The translations under genes and the position numbers were made by a program. Shown here piece by piece: positions 15,007-23,241 of a stretch of 33,408 bases of DNA. The DNA lies in assembly GCA_003003725.1 (NCBI GenBank), contig PVWI01000033.1, forward strand, positions 1 to 33,408, read 5' to 3'. Position 1 is the stretch's first letter, and each line of letters begins with the position of its first letter. Under the pieces are notes generated by a model. The model did no database searches, was not told where the DNA came from, and saw nothing but the letters and a program-made list of their open reading frames with translations. This DNA comes from a filamentous cyanobacterium Phorm 6. GTDB lineage: Bacteria; Cyanobacteriota; Cyanobacteriia; Cyanobacteriales; Microcoleaceae.

Positions 15007-18000
15007 TTACCTTTTTGGGCCACTCCCCAACTCTGCCATCATTTCTTCAACTTGAGCTGATACCAAATTATCGGGATCATCTTGCAGCCTGGGCAGCAAT
15101 TCAAGCAAAGCCCGAGGCGAAGCTATTTTCAAATAGGCTAACACTGCTTCGCGGACAAAACCCGTCGGGTGTTGCAGACAGACGAGAGTTTGTTGAGCAG
15201 TAAGGCTCCAGCGCGCTTCTCTAGCCAAGTGAAAGCAGCAAGCCAAGGCCCAATCCGAAAGGAAGTGGCGCAATTCTAGCAAGCGGCGCAAACGATCGCT
15301 AGGAGTTAGAGGTTTGTAAACCATCAATTCAGAGAGATTGGTCAACTTTTCTCTTTCCGAGTGCTGCTCGAACAAATTCAGGAGCGATCGCTTCCTAGCT
15401 ATATCCACAGTATTATCGAGAATTTCCAATCCCCTAGCCACCAAAGAAGGTTGGCCCGAAGCGATGTTAAAAGCAGCAGCTTGTACGGTTTCCAGCGGAT
15501 AAAGAAACTTCATCAGCAAAAAACACCGATCCGTGGCATCAGCTTCCAACCCCGTCAAAGCCCGCTGCAACAATTGAGCCGTATCGTTTCCATGTGTCCC
15601 GGCGCTGTTCGGATCTCGATCGGAGAAATTGCCGTAGGTTGTCACCCCAGACAAATCTACCAGACCGGCATAAATTTGACCGATAAACATCAACTCCTGC
15701 TCGATGAGAGTTTCCAATCCGCTGCGGCCGATGCGGTCTAGAACCCCTTCTATCCCCGCTTCCGAAGGCATTTTCAACAGGATGCGGAGGATATTGCGCC
15801 TCGTAGTTCCCCAAGCCGTCATCAAATTGCTGACCAAAATATCGATCGCCTCCACAGTCCCAATTTGACCTAGAGCCGTCCAAGCTTGCAACCTGACCAA
15901 ATCCGACTTGTGGATATCCTCAGCCAAATACACCAGCAAAGGAATAGCATCGTTGTGAAGTTTGACGATCGCCTGCAAAGCCGCTTCCCGAGTCGATTTG
16001 TAACCAAGTCCGCGCAGCAGCGAAGGATAATATTCTTCCGAATGAGTAGACGAAATCACATCTAACAGAGCACAGCGCACTCGCAGAGATTCATCTTGCA
16101 ACAAATTGGGAATGTACAGCCGCAGTCCTTGCAAATAATCTGCCTCTCCCAGAGCCCGCGTGCCCATCACCCGTTCTCGTTCTTGCTTGTGCGTCAGCAT
16201 TTGGCGCAGCGTGTTAGTAGCCTCTGCCTTTTGCTGGCGATCGCCCCTTCTCATAATTAAAGCAGCAGCCGTACCTCGTACCACCGGATCGACGATCGGC
16301 TGCAAGTAAGGCCGCAAGCTGTCGATATTCGGTTCAGCTTCCGTCAGCCAGATGTAGCGCAAAGCCAAGGCCAGCACCTCCGGCGGCAAGGATTGCTGCG
16401 AAAGCGCCCGTACAGCTTCTAAATATTCCGGGTTCGGGTGTTGCAGCATAGTTTCCAAGCTCTGGCGCTGCAAAGCTGAAGGCAACACTTCCAGGATGGG
16501 TGCCAAAACTTCTCCGACATTTTTCGGGTCAATTTGGGTCAGGAGTTCTATGCAGGAGCGCTTTTCATCTTCGCCCCCCGGCTTTTCCAAAGTTTCCACC
16601 ACTGCGCGCTTCAGAGCTTTGAGGTCAACGTCGGTGACGCCCAAGCGCCCGCGTTCGGCACTTTTGACCAACAAACCCACGTATTGAGAGCGGATCAGCC
16701 ACACCACAAATACCCACACTAGGGCCAAAAGTACGATCGCCCCGATGAATACCAAGCTTTGGTTGTCGTGAAATAGCGTGTCCTTTTCGTCTTGGTGGGG
16801 CAGTACCTTGTCTGTCACCCACAGCATAATTAGGATGCCGACTCCTGTCACTCCGCAGGACAAAGGTTCGCCCACACCGTTGACTAGAGTTTGAATGCCC
16901 GATCGAATATTGTCAGGAATCGGTTGGAATAAAACCGGGCTAACAGTTTCCAACAGCGTGTAGTGTAGCAATTCGTCGAAAAATCTCAGCAATATCAGTC
17001 CGATGAACACAGACACTAGCTGGCCCAGCGATGCTCCTATGGTCAGCACCCCGAGTATAGCGATACCTGCGGGCAAAATCATCGCCGTCACAAACACGCC
17101 GATTCGTTCTACCAAGCGGCTAGAAGCGAACCACTGAGTTGCGACTTGAAACAAGCCTTGTATGCCTTCGTAAATGCCCAGGAAGCTAGCGATCCAGCTA
17201 GCTCCACTCGCGCCGTCCGAAGGGTTTTGGTATTCTAGCTGGCTGTAGAATTGGAAATCTACCAAAACGTAGACGACTTCTGCGAGGACGAAGAAACTGA
17301 CTAGAGGTACGGCGTATTTTTGCAGCGGGCCTGTAACTTTGCGGGCGGTAAATTCTTGTTGATCGTCCTCGTCCTCGTCATCTGTCCAGTGAGCCGTTTC
17401 TGGGAAAGCTTGGCGGTATTTTTCCGTCAGGTAGTACAGCAACAGCGAGCCTGTCGCCACCATTAACCCCGATATCAGAGTAACGTTTTTGAGTCCGACT
17501 ACGTACAGCAAAACAGGCAGAGAAAACCCGCTGACTACTCCAGCCACTAAATAGCCGCTGCTAACTAGCGGATAAGTGCGCTTGATTTCTCTAATATTAA
17601 ACAGTTGGTTGGAAGTGATGGAAGTATTCAGGTCATTGAGGACATAGCAAGCTTCCACCCACAGCCACATCAAAAAAATAGTAATAAAAGCGATACTGAT
17701 GCCAGCTATCTTAGTATTTTCGTAGCCGATGCCGAATCGAAACAAAAATAGCGGTACCGACATCATTGCCAGAACCACTACGACGGTGCGCCTTAGCGGC
17801 AGGATTTTTTGCAGCCACGAGTAGACAAATCCCAAACCAGAACCGATAAAGGCGCTGGCTATATAGATATAGGGCATTTTGTCCGCACCGAATTCGTCTA
17901 AAAACAGACCTACCGTGCTGAGTTCCAGCCAGATCAGCCCGACGGAGGTGAGAGTGTAGACGAGGAACATCAGTACGGTTCGCTCTACTTCTTCCGATCG

Positions 18001-18066
18001 CAGATTAAGCGATCGCAGCACTTTTTGTCTCACTCCCGCCGAACCGCTGATTTGAAAATTGTCCAT
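15007..18066 (-). CDS. NTT/ADP-ATP-carrier-like membrane protein with HEAT repeats
   Basis: 1019 residues. Residues about 30-440 hold around twelve membrane segments in the arrangement of Npt1/Tlc-type nucleotide transporters or related MFS proteins (VERTVLMFLVYTLTSVGLIWLEL; ELLHYTLLETVSPVLFQPIPDNIRSG; QTLVNGVGEPLSCG). After about 480 the protein is a cytosolic solenoid of HEAT-like helical repeats to the end (AALIMRRGD, RVMGTRALGEADY, RLQAWTALGQIGTVEAIDIL, EAVLAYLKIASPRALLELLPRLQDD). The substrate is unknown: true NTT proteins exchange ATP/ADP, but free-living bacterial relatives may serve other solutes or sensing. It is followed by a cNMP-binding protein, which could regulate it. infC lies 124 bp upstream on the same strand. 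Confidence 0.85.
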   Translation of the reverse strand: MDNFQISGSAGVRQKVLRSLNLRSEEVERTVLMFLVYTLTSVGLIWLELSTVGLFLDEFGADKMPYIYIASAFIGSGLGFVYSWLQKILPLRRTVVVVLAMMSVPLFLFRFGIGYENTKIAGISIAFITIFLMWLWVEACYVLNDLNTSITSNQLFNIREIKRTYPLVSSGYLVAGVVSGFSLPVLLYVVGLKNVTLISGLMVATGSLLLYYLTEKYRQAFPETAHWTDDEDEDDQQEFTARKVTGPLQKYAVPLVSFFVLAEVVYVLVDFQFYSQLEYQNPSDGASGASWIASFLGIYEGIQGLFQVATQWFASSRLVERIGVFVTAMILPAGIAILGVLTIGASLGQLVSVFIGLILLRFFDELLHYTLLETVSPVLFQPIPDNIRSGIQTLVNGVGEPLSCGVTGVGILIMLWVTDKVLPHQDEKDTLFHDNQSLVFIGAIVLLALVWVFVVWLIRSQYVGLLVKSAERGRLGVTDVDLKALKRAVVETLEKPGGEDEKRSCIELLTQIDPKNVGEVLAPILEVLPSALQRQSLETMLQHPNPEYLEAVRALSQQSLPPEVLALALRYIWLTEAEPNIDSLRPYLQPIVDPVVRGTAAALIMRRGDRQQKAEATNTLRQMLTHKQERERVMGTRALGEADYLQGLRLYIPNLLQDESLRVRCALLDVISSTHSEEYYPSLLRGLGYKSTREAALQAIVKLHNDAIPLLVYLAEDIHKSDLVRLQAWTALGQIGTVEAIDILVSNLMTAWGTTRRNILRILLKMPSEAGIEGVLDRIGRSGLETLIEQELMFIGQIYAGLVDLSGVTTYGNFSDRDPNSAGTHGNDTAQLLQRALTGLEADATDRCFLLMKFLYPLETVQAAAFNIASGQPSLVARGLEILDNTVDIARKRSLLNLFEQHSEREKLTNLSELMVYKPLTPSDRLRRLLELRHFLSDWALACCFHLAREARWSLTAQQTLVCLQHPTGFVREAVLAYLKIASPRALLELLPRLQDDPDNLVSAQVEEMMAELGSGPKR

Positions 18067-18153
18067 GCAGCGTTGATTTCCCTGTGTGGTAGCTGATTCC
18101 TGCTGATTGCTGATGAACTTTGACCGTCATCAGCTATCAGTCACCAGTTTATA

Positions 18154-18185
18154 ACCAATGACTGATGACTAATGACTAATCATCA
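18154..18185. repeat. Short heptamer tandem (ATGACTA)n
   Basis: About four copies of ATGACTA/ATGACTG stand between infC and the NTT-HEAT gene, close to the infC stop. It is another member of the 7-bp repeat class of this genome. Confidence 0.6.
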
Positions 18186-18190
18186 TCTAT

Positions 18191-18727
18191 TTATACTTTC
18201 TTCGGCGACAGCAGCATCATCATACTGCGTCCCTCTTTTTTCGGGGCTTGCTGCACTTCGGCGATTTCCTGCAAATCTGTGGCCATGCGCTTGAGCAAGT
18301 CCTCTGCTAGGTTGCTGTGTTGGATTTCCCGACCTCTGAACATGATCGTGGCTTTTACTTTGTCCCCAGATTTGATAAAGCGGTCTGCTAGTTTGAGGCG
18401 CACTTGGTAGTCGTGTTCTTCAATTTTGTAGCGCATCTTCACTTCTTTAACATCGGCAGTGTGCTGCTTCCGCTTTGCTTCTCGCGCTTTCTTTTCCTGC
18501 TCGAATTTGTACTTCCCGTAGTCCATTACCCGGCATACGGGCGGGTCAGCTTTGTCGCTGACAAGTACGAGGTCGAGTTCTTTTTCTTCGGCGAGGCGCA
18601 GCGCATCTGCGGGCGTCAATATCCCTAGTTGCGCACCGTCGGTATCGATCACCCGGATTTTGGGGTATCGAATGTTTTCATTAATCTGGGGTAGATTGCG
18701 ATTTTGTCTTCTTTCAATCACAGGCAT
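18191..18727 (-). CDS. infC: Translation initiation factor IF-3
   Basis: 178 residues, the normal length for IF-3. The N-terminal domain contains [21 protein letters not shown] and [15 protein letters not shown]; the hinge is Lys-rich ([19 protein letters not shown]); the C-terminal domain contains [19 protein letters not shown] and [18 protein letters not shown]-3 binds the 30S subunit, prevents 50S joining and checks start-codon pairing. The ATG start matches the family N-terminus; no strong ribosome-binding site is visible before it. A transposon remnant starts 174 bp upstream on the same strand, so the original infC leader or promoter has been changed or lies within those 174 bp. Confidence 0.97.
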   Translation of the reverse strand: MPVIERRQNRNLPQINENIRYPKIRVIDTDGAQLGILTPADALRLAEEKELDLVLVSDKADPPVCRVMDYGKYKFEQEKKAREAKRKQHTADVKEVKMRYKIEEHDYQVRLKLADRFIKSGDKVKATIMFRGREIQHSNLAEDLLKRMATDLQEIAEVQQAPKKEGRSMMMLLSPKKV

Positions 18728-18880
18728 GAATGGTTTTACAATCAGTAGTTTAATATCGAAGCTTTTTGATAGTTACAGATTCGGTCGGTCAATATTTCAC
18801 GATCGACGATCGAGCTGTTTTGTAAGATTTTACCCTTACCGGACGTACTACCCTGCCCTGTCTCCCCTCAGCTTCATCGT

Positions 18881-19101
18881 TGGGGAATATTTAGACGATC
18901 TTGACACTCCCCGGCGTTAACGCGCGGGGATTCTTGGTTCACAGACATACCTTAAAATTGTCCATCCTTTCGGCAATACTTAAACCAAAAACCCGTTCGA
19001 TAGAACCTATGTTTTGAGCCTAATTTGACCAATCCCAGAGGGCTTATCTCCCCAAGCGAAGCGAGAGTTTCCTCTCTTGTTCCCGTGTGCCCCACGGTAC
19101 G
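18881..19101 (-). ncRNA. Orphan TnpB guide RNA (omega/reRNA) with flanking guide
   Basis: In IS605 elements the guide RNA covers the end of tnpB and the right end, and the guide is the DNA just past the right end. Here the tail contains CTTGGGGAGAT...CTCTGGGAT, corresponding to CTTAGGGAGAT...CTCTGGATC in the intact element, and then the final hairpin and TCAA. The guide would start at 18900 on the minus strand as GATCGTCTAAATATTCCCCA. Extent of the RNA at its 5' side is a guess. Confidence 0.5.
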
Positions 19102-19343
19102 TTTAATATTCAAGATTTTATTTTTCTGGTCTGGGTTACGTTAGTTACCCTAGCTATGTTTTTCGTGGTGTTCGCCACCCACTAACTATTATTATTTCCC
19201 GACCAGTCGTTTGAGCAGGAGTGTCTCATGTGTATCGGCGGTTATTCTACCTGTAGTATTACGCTATTGTACCATCTTGAACCAGAAATTTAGATCATTA
19301 AATCCGTCCTAAAAGGACGGGGCTTTAGACCCAATTTTCTGGT
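18901..19343 (-). mobile_element. IS200/IS605-type element without tnpB (non-autonomous, keeps both ends)
   Basis: Read on the minus strand, the left end at 19343 begins ACCAGAAAATTGGG, carries a GTCCT-AGGAC hairpin and closes with TTTCTGG, as in the tnpB element at 21603. The right end at 18901 is AGAATCCCC...GGGGAGTGTCAA, a hairpin followed by the TCAA cleavage sequence, again as in the tnpB element (22915-22951). Between them almost all of tnpB is missing; near 19078-19101 the residues R-T-V-G-H-T-G-T match the tnpB C-terminal GTTGHVGTS. The element could be moved in trans by a TnpA elsewhere. It lies 174 bp upstream of infC. Confidence 0.8.
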
Positions 19344-19582
19344 AAACGAATTCTTACAATACTTGCTATTCTACTCAGTCTGGCTGAATTTCTGCGTAGT
19401 TTTATTTTAACTTCACACGATCGCCCGCTCCCGAACCCGCACGACGACAAAATTGTCAAAAATTCAGCGGAAAGCATTAAGAATCAGGTAAAACGGCTTT
19501 TCTTACCCCAGACAGCCCCGTCTGGCCAGTCCCCAAGTCGCCGGATTTGCCTTGTAGAATAAGTATAAGCAAGTGTAAATTT

Positions 19583-20584
19583 ATGTTGCGAGCTGAGGCA
19601 AAATTGACAAATTTTCTGCAATGGCACCAACGGGTGGGAACTCAACGAGACTGGATGTGGCGGGGTTGGCAAACTCGCTACACTTATTTGCGACCGGATG
19701 GGGCACGAAATCAAGGCGCGATCAAACTTGAAGATACGGAGGCCAAACCAATCGCCTCCGCCACCTCAACAACACCGATTATTTTACTGCACGGGTTTGG
19801 AGCTTCGATCGGTCACTGGCGCCAAAATCTCGCCCCACTCGCCGAAAACCACACGGTTTACGCATTGGATTTGTTGGGGTTTGGCGCTTCCCAAAAAGCT
19901 CCGGTCAACTACTCTGTGCCTTTGTGGGTCGATCAAGTCTATGATTTTTGGTTGACTTTTATCCGAGAGCCCGTGATCTTGGCAGGAAACTCGATCGGCT
20001 CCCTGATTTGTCTGGCCGCCGCCGCCGCTCACCCGGACATGGTTGCCGGCACGGTGATGATTAGCCTTCCAGACCCCTCTGTGCGAGCCGAGGCAGTGCC
20101 CGCATGGCTCCTCCCGGCGATCCTGGCGGTTGAAAATTTGTTTATTTCCCCGATCGTACTCAGACCTCTGTTTTCTTTGGCCAGCAAGCCTGCGGTTGTC
20201 CGCCGTTGGGTGGGATTTGCCTACGCCAGCCCCGAAGCTGTTACTGACGAATTAGTGGAAATTCTAGCAGGGCCGGCCGGCGATCGGGGAGCCGCCCGCG
20301 CCTTCTGCGCTTTATTCAAAGCTGTAGGCAATGCAGAATGTGGCCCTGGTGTCAAGACTGTGATGCGAAATTTAACAATCCCGATGTTGTTAATTTGGGG
20401 CAAACAAGACCGGATGATTCCGCCTCGGTTCGCCCGCCCCCACCAATTTGTCGAATGCAATCCTAAGTGTGTAGAGCTAGTTGAATTAGATAATGCGGGC
20501 CACTGTCCCCAGGATGAATGCCCGGAACAAGTAAATCAAGCAATTTTGAACTGGTTGAGCCGGAATTTTGCACCTGTGGCCTGA
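19583..20584 (+). CDS. Alpha/beta hydrolase
   Basis: 333 residues from the ATG of MLRAEAKLTNFLQ; the open frame upstream begins at an unsupported TTG. The fold is clear: oxyanion region ILLHGFGASIGHWRQN, nucleophile elbow AGNSIGS (Ser), acid GKQDRM (Asp), and His in NAGHCPQDE; all three catalytic residues are in place. A cap domain occupies roughly residues 155-235. The layout is like the chloroplast and cyanobacterial hydrolases related to chlorophyll dephytylase and pheophytinase, a possible but unproven role; other ester substrates are equally open. No signal peptide. It is flanked by the two IS605-type elements and ends in a good terminator region at 20760. Confidence 0.9.
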   Translation: MLRAEAKLTNFLQWHQRVGTQRDWMWRGWQTRYTYLRPDGARNQGAIKLEDTEAKPIASATSTTPIILLHGFGASIGHWRQNLAPLAENHTVYALDLLGFGASQKAPVNYSVPLWVDQVYDFWLTFIREPVILAGNSIGSLICLAAAAAHPDMVAGTVMISLPDPSVRAEAVPAWLLPAILAVENLFISPIVLRPLFSLASKPAVVRRWVGFAYASPEAVTDELVEILAGPAGDRGAARAFCALFKAVGNAECGPGVKTVMRNLTIPMLLIWGKQDRMIPPRFARPHQFVECNPKCVELVELDNAGHCPQDECPEQVNQAILNWLSRNFAPVA

Positions 20585-20724
20585 ATGCGAATTGCAGCGC
20601 TGTTGATTAGACACGCGGCGGTGCGTTGCTAATTGACAAAAAGAACTTGCGGGTATCGCTCCTGCTCAAGAATAAAGTTGTTATAACTCGATCGTACTGG
20701 TGGTATGGTATGACCAAACTCTTT

Positions 20725-20794
20725 AGACATCTCCCATAATTCTTGTGGAACAGGCCCGAAAGCCTGTTTAAAACAGGCTTTTTAGGAGATGTCT
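20725..20794. repeat. MITE-like inverted repeat around a terminator
   Basis: AGACATCTCC (20725-20734) pairs with GGAGATGTCT (20785-20794). The interior contains CATAATTCTTGTGGAACAGG and the terminator hairpin. A similar unit with GAGCATC/GATGCTC ends and TTTTGTGGGAA interior occurs at 31831-31874. Confidence 0.65.
20760..20783 (+). terminator. Terminator after the hydrolase gene
   Basis: AAGCCTGTTT pairs with AAACAGGCTT across one base, followed by TTT, a strong stem with a short T-tail. It is 175 bp past the hydrolase stop, inside the 20725-20794 repeat. Confidence 0.6.
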
Positions 20795-21470
20795 TTTAAC
20801 TAACTTCAACAACTTTTTGGCTGGCGATCGACTTTTGAGAGAAAGCAAGTCTCCGCCTTTCTGTCAGGCAATTTATCTACCTTTATTTATTTGTCCCTTT
20901 TGTCAAAAACTCAGCCATTGACAGAATTGCCAAGATAGTGTATCTTCTCTAACTGGTAGTATTATATACAAGTTATGCGGTTAATTGAAAGGCAGGTCAT
21001 CAAACCAAATCACAGGTTTTATCCAGAAGCCGATCGATTGTCTTTGCTGTCTGTAAAAACTTTATAACTGGGATAACTATTATCTACCGTCAAAACTTTT
21101 TCCCCGTCAACCAACCAATGCTCTGGCTGTCGATCGTGCACTCAAAAAGAGTGTAAATAACAAAGTATTTCTCGCCCCCGATGACAGAAAACACTCTCCG
21201 GTTGCAGCAGAAAGCAGGGACTAACTATAATAGTGTCACATGGCCGATCGCGCGATCGCCCAACTAAGTTTCAAGCAACGCTAAAAATCCCTGACTATAA
21301 AAAATTCAGAAAAAGAGAGCAGGGGCGCTATATAGTTTTGTTTAACTCTCAAGCTGTCAGCGAAAACGCTTTTCCAAAAAGATATGCCAGTTAGTCTGGC
21401 AGTGAAATTTGGGAGTTTTCAAAAGTCAAATCAATCTTGGAAATCCTGATTGTTTGCGAGATAGGTTGTT
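20795..21470. other. Non-coding stretch between hydrolase gene and tnpB element
   Basis: I find no gene on either strand. AT content is high, there are several short inverted repeats (for example TGCCAGTTAGTCTGGCA near 21384-21400), and a possible promoter-like TTGACA at about 20919. It may be decayed mobile DNA. Confidence 0.4.
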
Positions 21471-21602
21471 AAGTTGTCGAGGTGGTCGATGAAAAGTTAG
21501 AACAAAACCTAACTCTCAAGCGGATTATTACCCTTGCCGTAACGAGCGAAAGCCAATATTAAAGAGCGATGAAACCTCTTCATTGAACAGACGTAAAACT
21601 CT
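21471..21602 (+). ncRNA. Structured RNA candidate resembling HEARO / IscB-type omega RNA
   Basis: The stretch has the features that I remember from the HEARO class: TTGTCGAGGTGGTCGATG, the stem AGTTAG-AACAAAAC-CTAACT (21495-21514), then CTCTCAAGCGGAT, TTGCCGTAACGAGCGAAAGCC, the stem AAGAG-CGATGAAAC-CTCTT (21562-21580) and ATTGAACAGACGTAAAACTC. HEARO RNAs are the omega RNAs of IscB/IsrB nucleases and normally precede such a gene; here a tnpB element follows at once and no iscB is present. The recognition is from memory and the class name could be wrong, but the conserved-looking, stem-forming character is visible. Confidence 0.45.
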
Positions 21603-21673
21603 ACCAGAAAATTGGGGTTAGAGCCTCCCCCTTAAGCGGGGGACTTTCTCCATATTTCTGGAGAGAATAGAGA

Positions 21674-21704
21674 GTTCCTATGATAAATGTGTTATCATAG
21701 GAAC
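21674..21704. repeat. Perfect 13-bp hairpin in front of the tnpB ribosome-binding site
   Basis: GTTCCTATGATAA (21674-21686) is mirrored by TTATCATAGGAAC (21692-21704) with loop ATGTG. The AGGAGG of tnpB begins at 21705, directly after the stem, so the hairpin may limit translation or be a TnpA-recognised structure. Confidence 0.8.
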
Positions 21705-21718
21705 AGGAGGAAATTAAA

Positions 21719-22855
21719 ATGCTCGTTCTCGAATTCAAGGCTTACGCAAAACCAGATCAATTCCAGGCAGTCGATGAAGCGATTAAAATTTGTCAATTCA
21801 TTCGCAACAAATCGATCCGGCTGTGGATGGATGGTGAGGCTAAATCTTGGTTCGACCTCTCCAAATACTGTGCGATTTGGGCGTATGAATTTGACTTTGC
21901 AAACAAGTTAGGTGCGATGGCTCGACAGGCTAGTGCAGAAAGAGCATGGGCTAGTATTTCCCGTTTTTACGAGAATGTCAAAAAAGGTATTAAAGGTAAA
22001 AGAGTTGGGTTCCCTACATTTCAGAAAAACTGTCGTTCTGTTGAGTATAAAACCAACTCATGGAAACTTGCGGAAGACCGAAAATCGATCGTTTTTACCG
22101 ATAAGTGTGGAATTGGTAGATTGAAGTTAAAAGGTACTCGCGATCTTAATTTCTATCAACCAGACCAAATTAAGCGGGTGCGGTTGGTCAAACGAGCAGA
22201 TGGATATTACGTTCAATTTTGCATCTCTGTAGACCGCCTAGAAACCGCTCCATCAACAGGGAAAACAATCGGATTAGATGTCGGGCTAAAAGAGTTTTAT
22301 ACCGATTCAAATGGCGAAATAGCTCCTAATCCTAGATTTCTGCGTAGAGGTGAAGTGCGATTAAAACGTGCCCAACGTCTTGTAAGTCGGAAAGCCAAGG
22401 GTGGGTCAAATCGCCGCAAAGCTAGAGTGATTTTAGGTAAGCGACATCTCAAAATAAGTAGACAGCGTAAAGACCATGCCATCAAATTAGCAAGGTGCGT
22501 AATCACGTCAAACGACGTAGTAGTTTACGAAGATTTGAGAGTGTCTAACCTGGTAAAAAATCATTGTCTGGCAAAATCGATTAGCGATGCTTCTTGGTAT
22601 CAGTTCAGAGTGTTCTTAGAATACTTTGGGAAAGTGTTTGGTCGGATTACGATCGCGGTCAATCCTGCATACACCAGTCAAGAATGTAGTAATTGTGGGG
22701 AAGTAGTTAAAAAATCTTTATCCACTCGCACCCACATTTGTCAGTGTGGATGTGAAATGGATAGGGATCATAATGCCGCAATCAATATCCTCAATCGCGG
22801 GATAGGTACGACGGGGCACGTCGGAACTTCTGTACTCGATACAGTAAACGCTTAG
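21719..22855 (+). CDS. tnpB: TnpB, RNA-guided DNA endonuclease of IS200/IS605
   Basis: 378 residues, normal for TnpB, with AGGAGG 8 bases before the ATG. The RuvC residues are intact: D187 in IGLDVGL, E271 in VVYEDLR, D350 in DRDHNAAINI. The zinc ribbon is C323/C326 (ECSNCG) and C341-x-C-x-C (HICQCGC). The N-terminal MLVLEFKAYAKPDQFQAVDEAI and the basic helix KKGIKGKRVGFPTF match the nucleic-acid-binding lobes. TnpB cuts DNA next to a target-adjacent motif under guidance of an RNA made from its own 3' end, which helps the element to persist. It should therefore be catalytically active. No tnpA lies next to it. Confidence 0.95.
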   Translation: MLVLEFKAYAKPDQFQAVDEAIKICQFIRNKSIRLWMDGEAKSWFDLSKYCAIWAYEFDFANKLGAMARQASAERAWASISRFYENVKKGIKGKRVGFPTFQKNCRSVEYKTNSWKLAEDRKSIVFTDKCGIGRLKLKGTRDLNFYQPDQIKRVRLVKRADGYYVQFCISVDRLETAPSTGKTIGLDVGLKEFYTDSNGEIAPNPRFLRRGEVRLKRAQRLVSRKAKGGSNRRKARVILGKRHLKISRQRKDHAIKLARCVITSNDVVVYEDLRVSNLVKNHCLAKSISDASWYQFRVFLEYFGKVFGRITIAVNPAYTSQECSNCGEVVKKSLSTRTHICQCGCEMDRDHNAAINILNRGIGTTGHVGTSVLDTVNA

Positions 22856-22971
22856 GGAGATTGGATCTCTGGATCAGGTGCAGCAATGCTCTTGATTTAA
22901 GTCCGGTCTAGGATCTAAGAATCACCGTCGCTTGGGCGCGGTGAGTGTCAACTTCTAGCTTCTTGAAACAC
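22800..22971 (+). ncRNA. Predicted TnpB guide RNA (omega/reRNA) and guide
   Basis: By analogy with characterised TnpB systems, the scaffold overlaps the tnpB 3' end and runs to TCAA at 22948-22951. The CTTAGGGAGAT...CTCTGGATC stem and the final TCACCG/CGGTGA hairpin are shared with the orphan copy. The guide would be the first ~16-20 bases outside: CTTCTAGCTTCTTGAAACAC. The 5' limit is not defined by the sequence. Confidence 0.55.
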
Positions 22972-23241
22972 CTTGTTTCTTGCTTCTAAAAATAAATACC
23001 TTCCCTTGTACCAACAATCTTTCAGTCAGCTTATAACCGATCGCCCCGAAGTAGACGGGAAATTTCAAGAATGCCAGATTATGGCATTTTGGGGTCTTTT
23101 AACGCCTAAAAAAGTCAATTTAGCCAACAACTGACGGCCGCCGTGTCCCGGTCGGCTGGCGGCTAACTGCTGAAAGCCACTCGACGGGCAAGCAGCACCC
23201 TTCCAGCTTTTAGCAGTAACGCAAACGAGGAAAAAACTGTC
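22972..23241. other. Leader region of the amidase gene
   Basis: It contains the hairpin ATGCC-AGATT-ATGGCAT followed by TTTTGGGG near 23074-23096, a candidate terminator or leader structure, and a GC-rich GGCCGCCGTG...CGGTCGGCTGGCGGC imperfect stem near 23135-23163. No gene is seen. The promoter of the amidase gene is presumably here. Confidence 0.4.

Larger units (their letters stand above)
21603..22951 (+). mobile_element. IS200/IS605-type element with tnpB only
   Basis: The left end begins ACCAGAAAATTGGGG, has the arms CCAGAAA/TTTCTGG (21604-21610, 21655-21661) enclosing a CCCCC-GGGGG hairpin. The right end is TCACCG...CGGTGA (22922-22944) followed by GTGTCAA at 22945-22951. No tnpA is present, so movement depends on a TnpA elsewhere. 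The boundary is inferred by comparison with the shortened element at 18901-19343, which shares sequence inside these limits and none outside. Confidence 0.75.

Noticed and set aside
14833-15203. Open frames reading SSFFLLPSSF repeats
   Set aside because: They translate the TTCCTTC microsatellite and the antisense end of the HEAT gene.
21471-21602. Group II intron or riboswitch
   Set aside because: There is no domain V-like hairpin or reverse transcriptase, and the stems do not match a riboswitch that I know; a HEARO-like RNA fits better.
21000-21602. A tnpA (IS200-type transposase) before tnpB
   Set aside because: No frame encodes the HUH motif or the Tyr helix; only stem-forming non-coding sequence is found.
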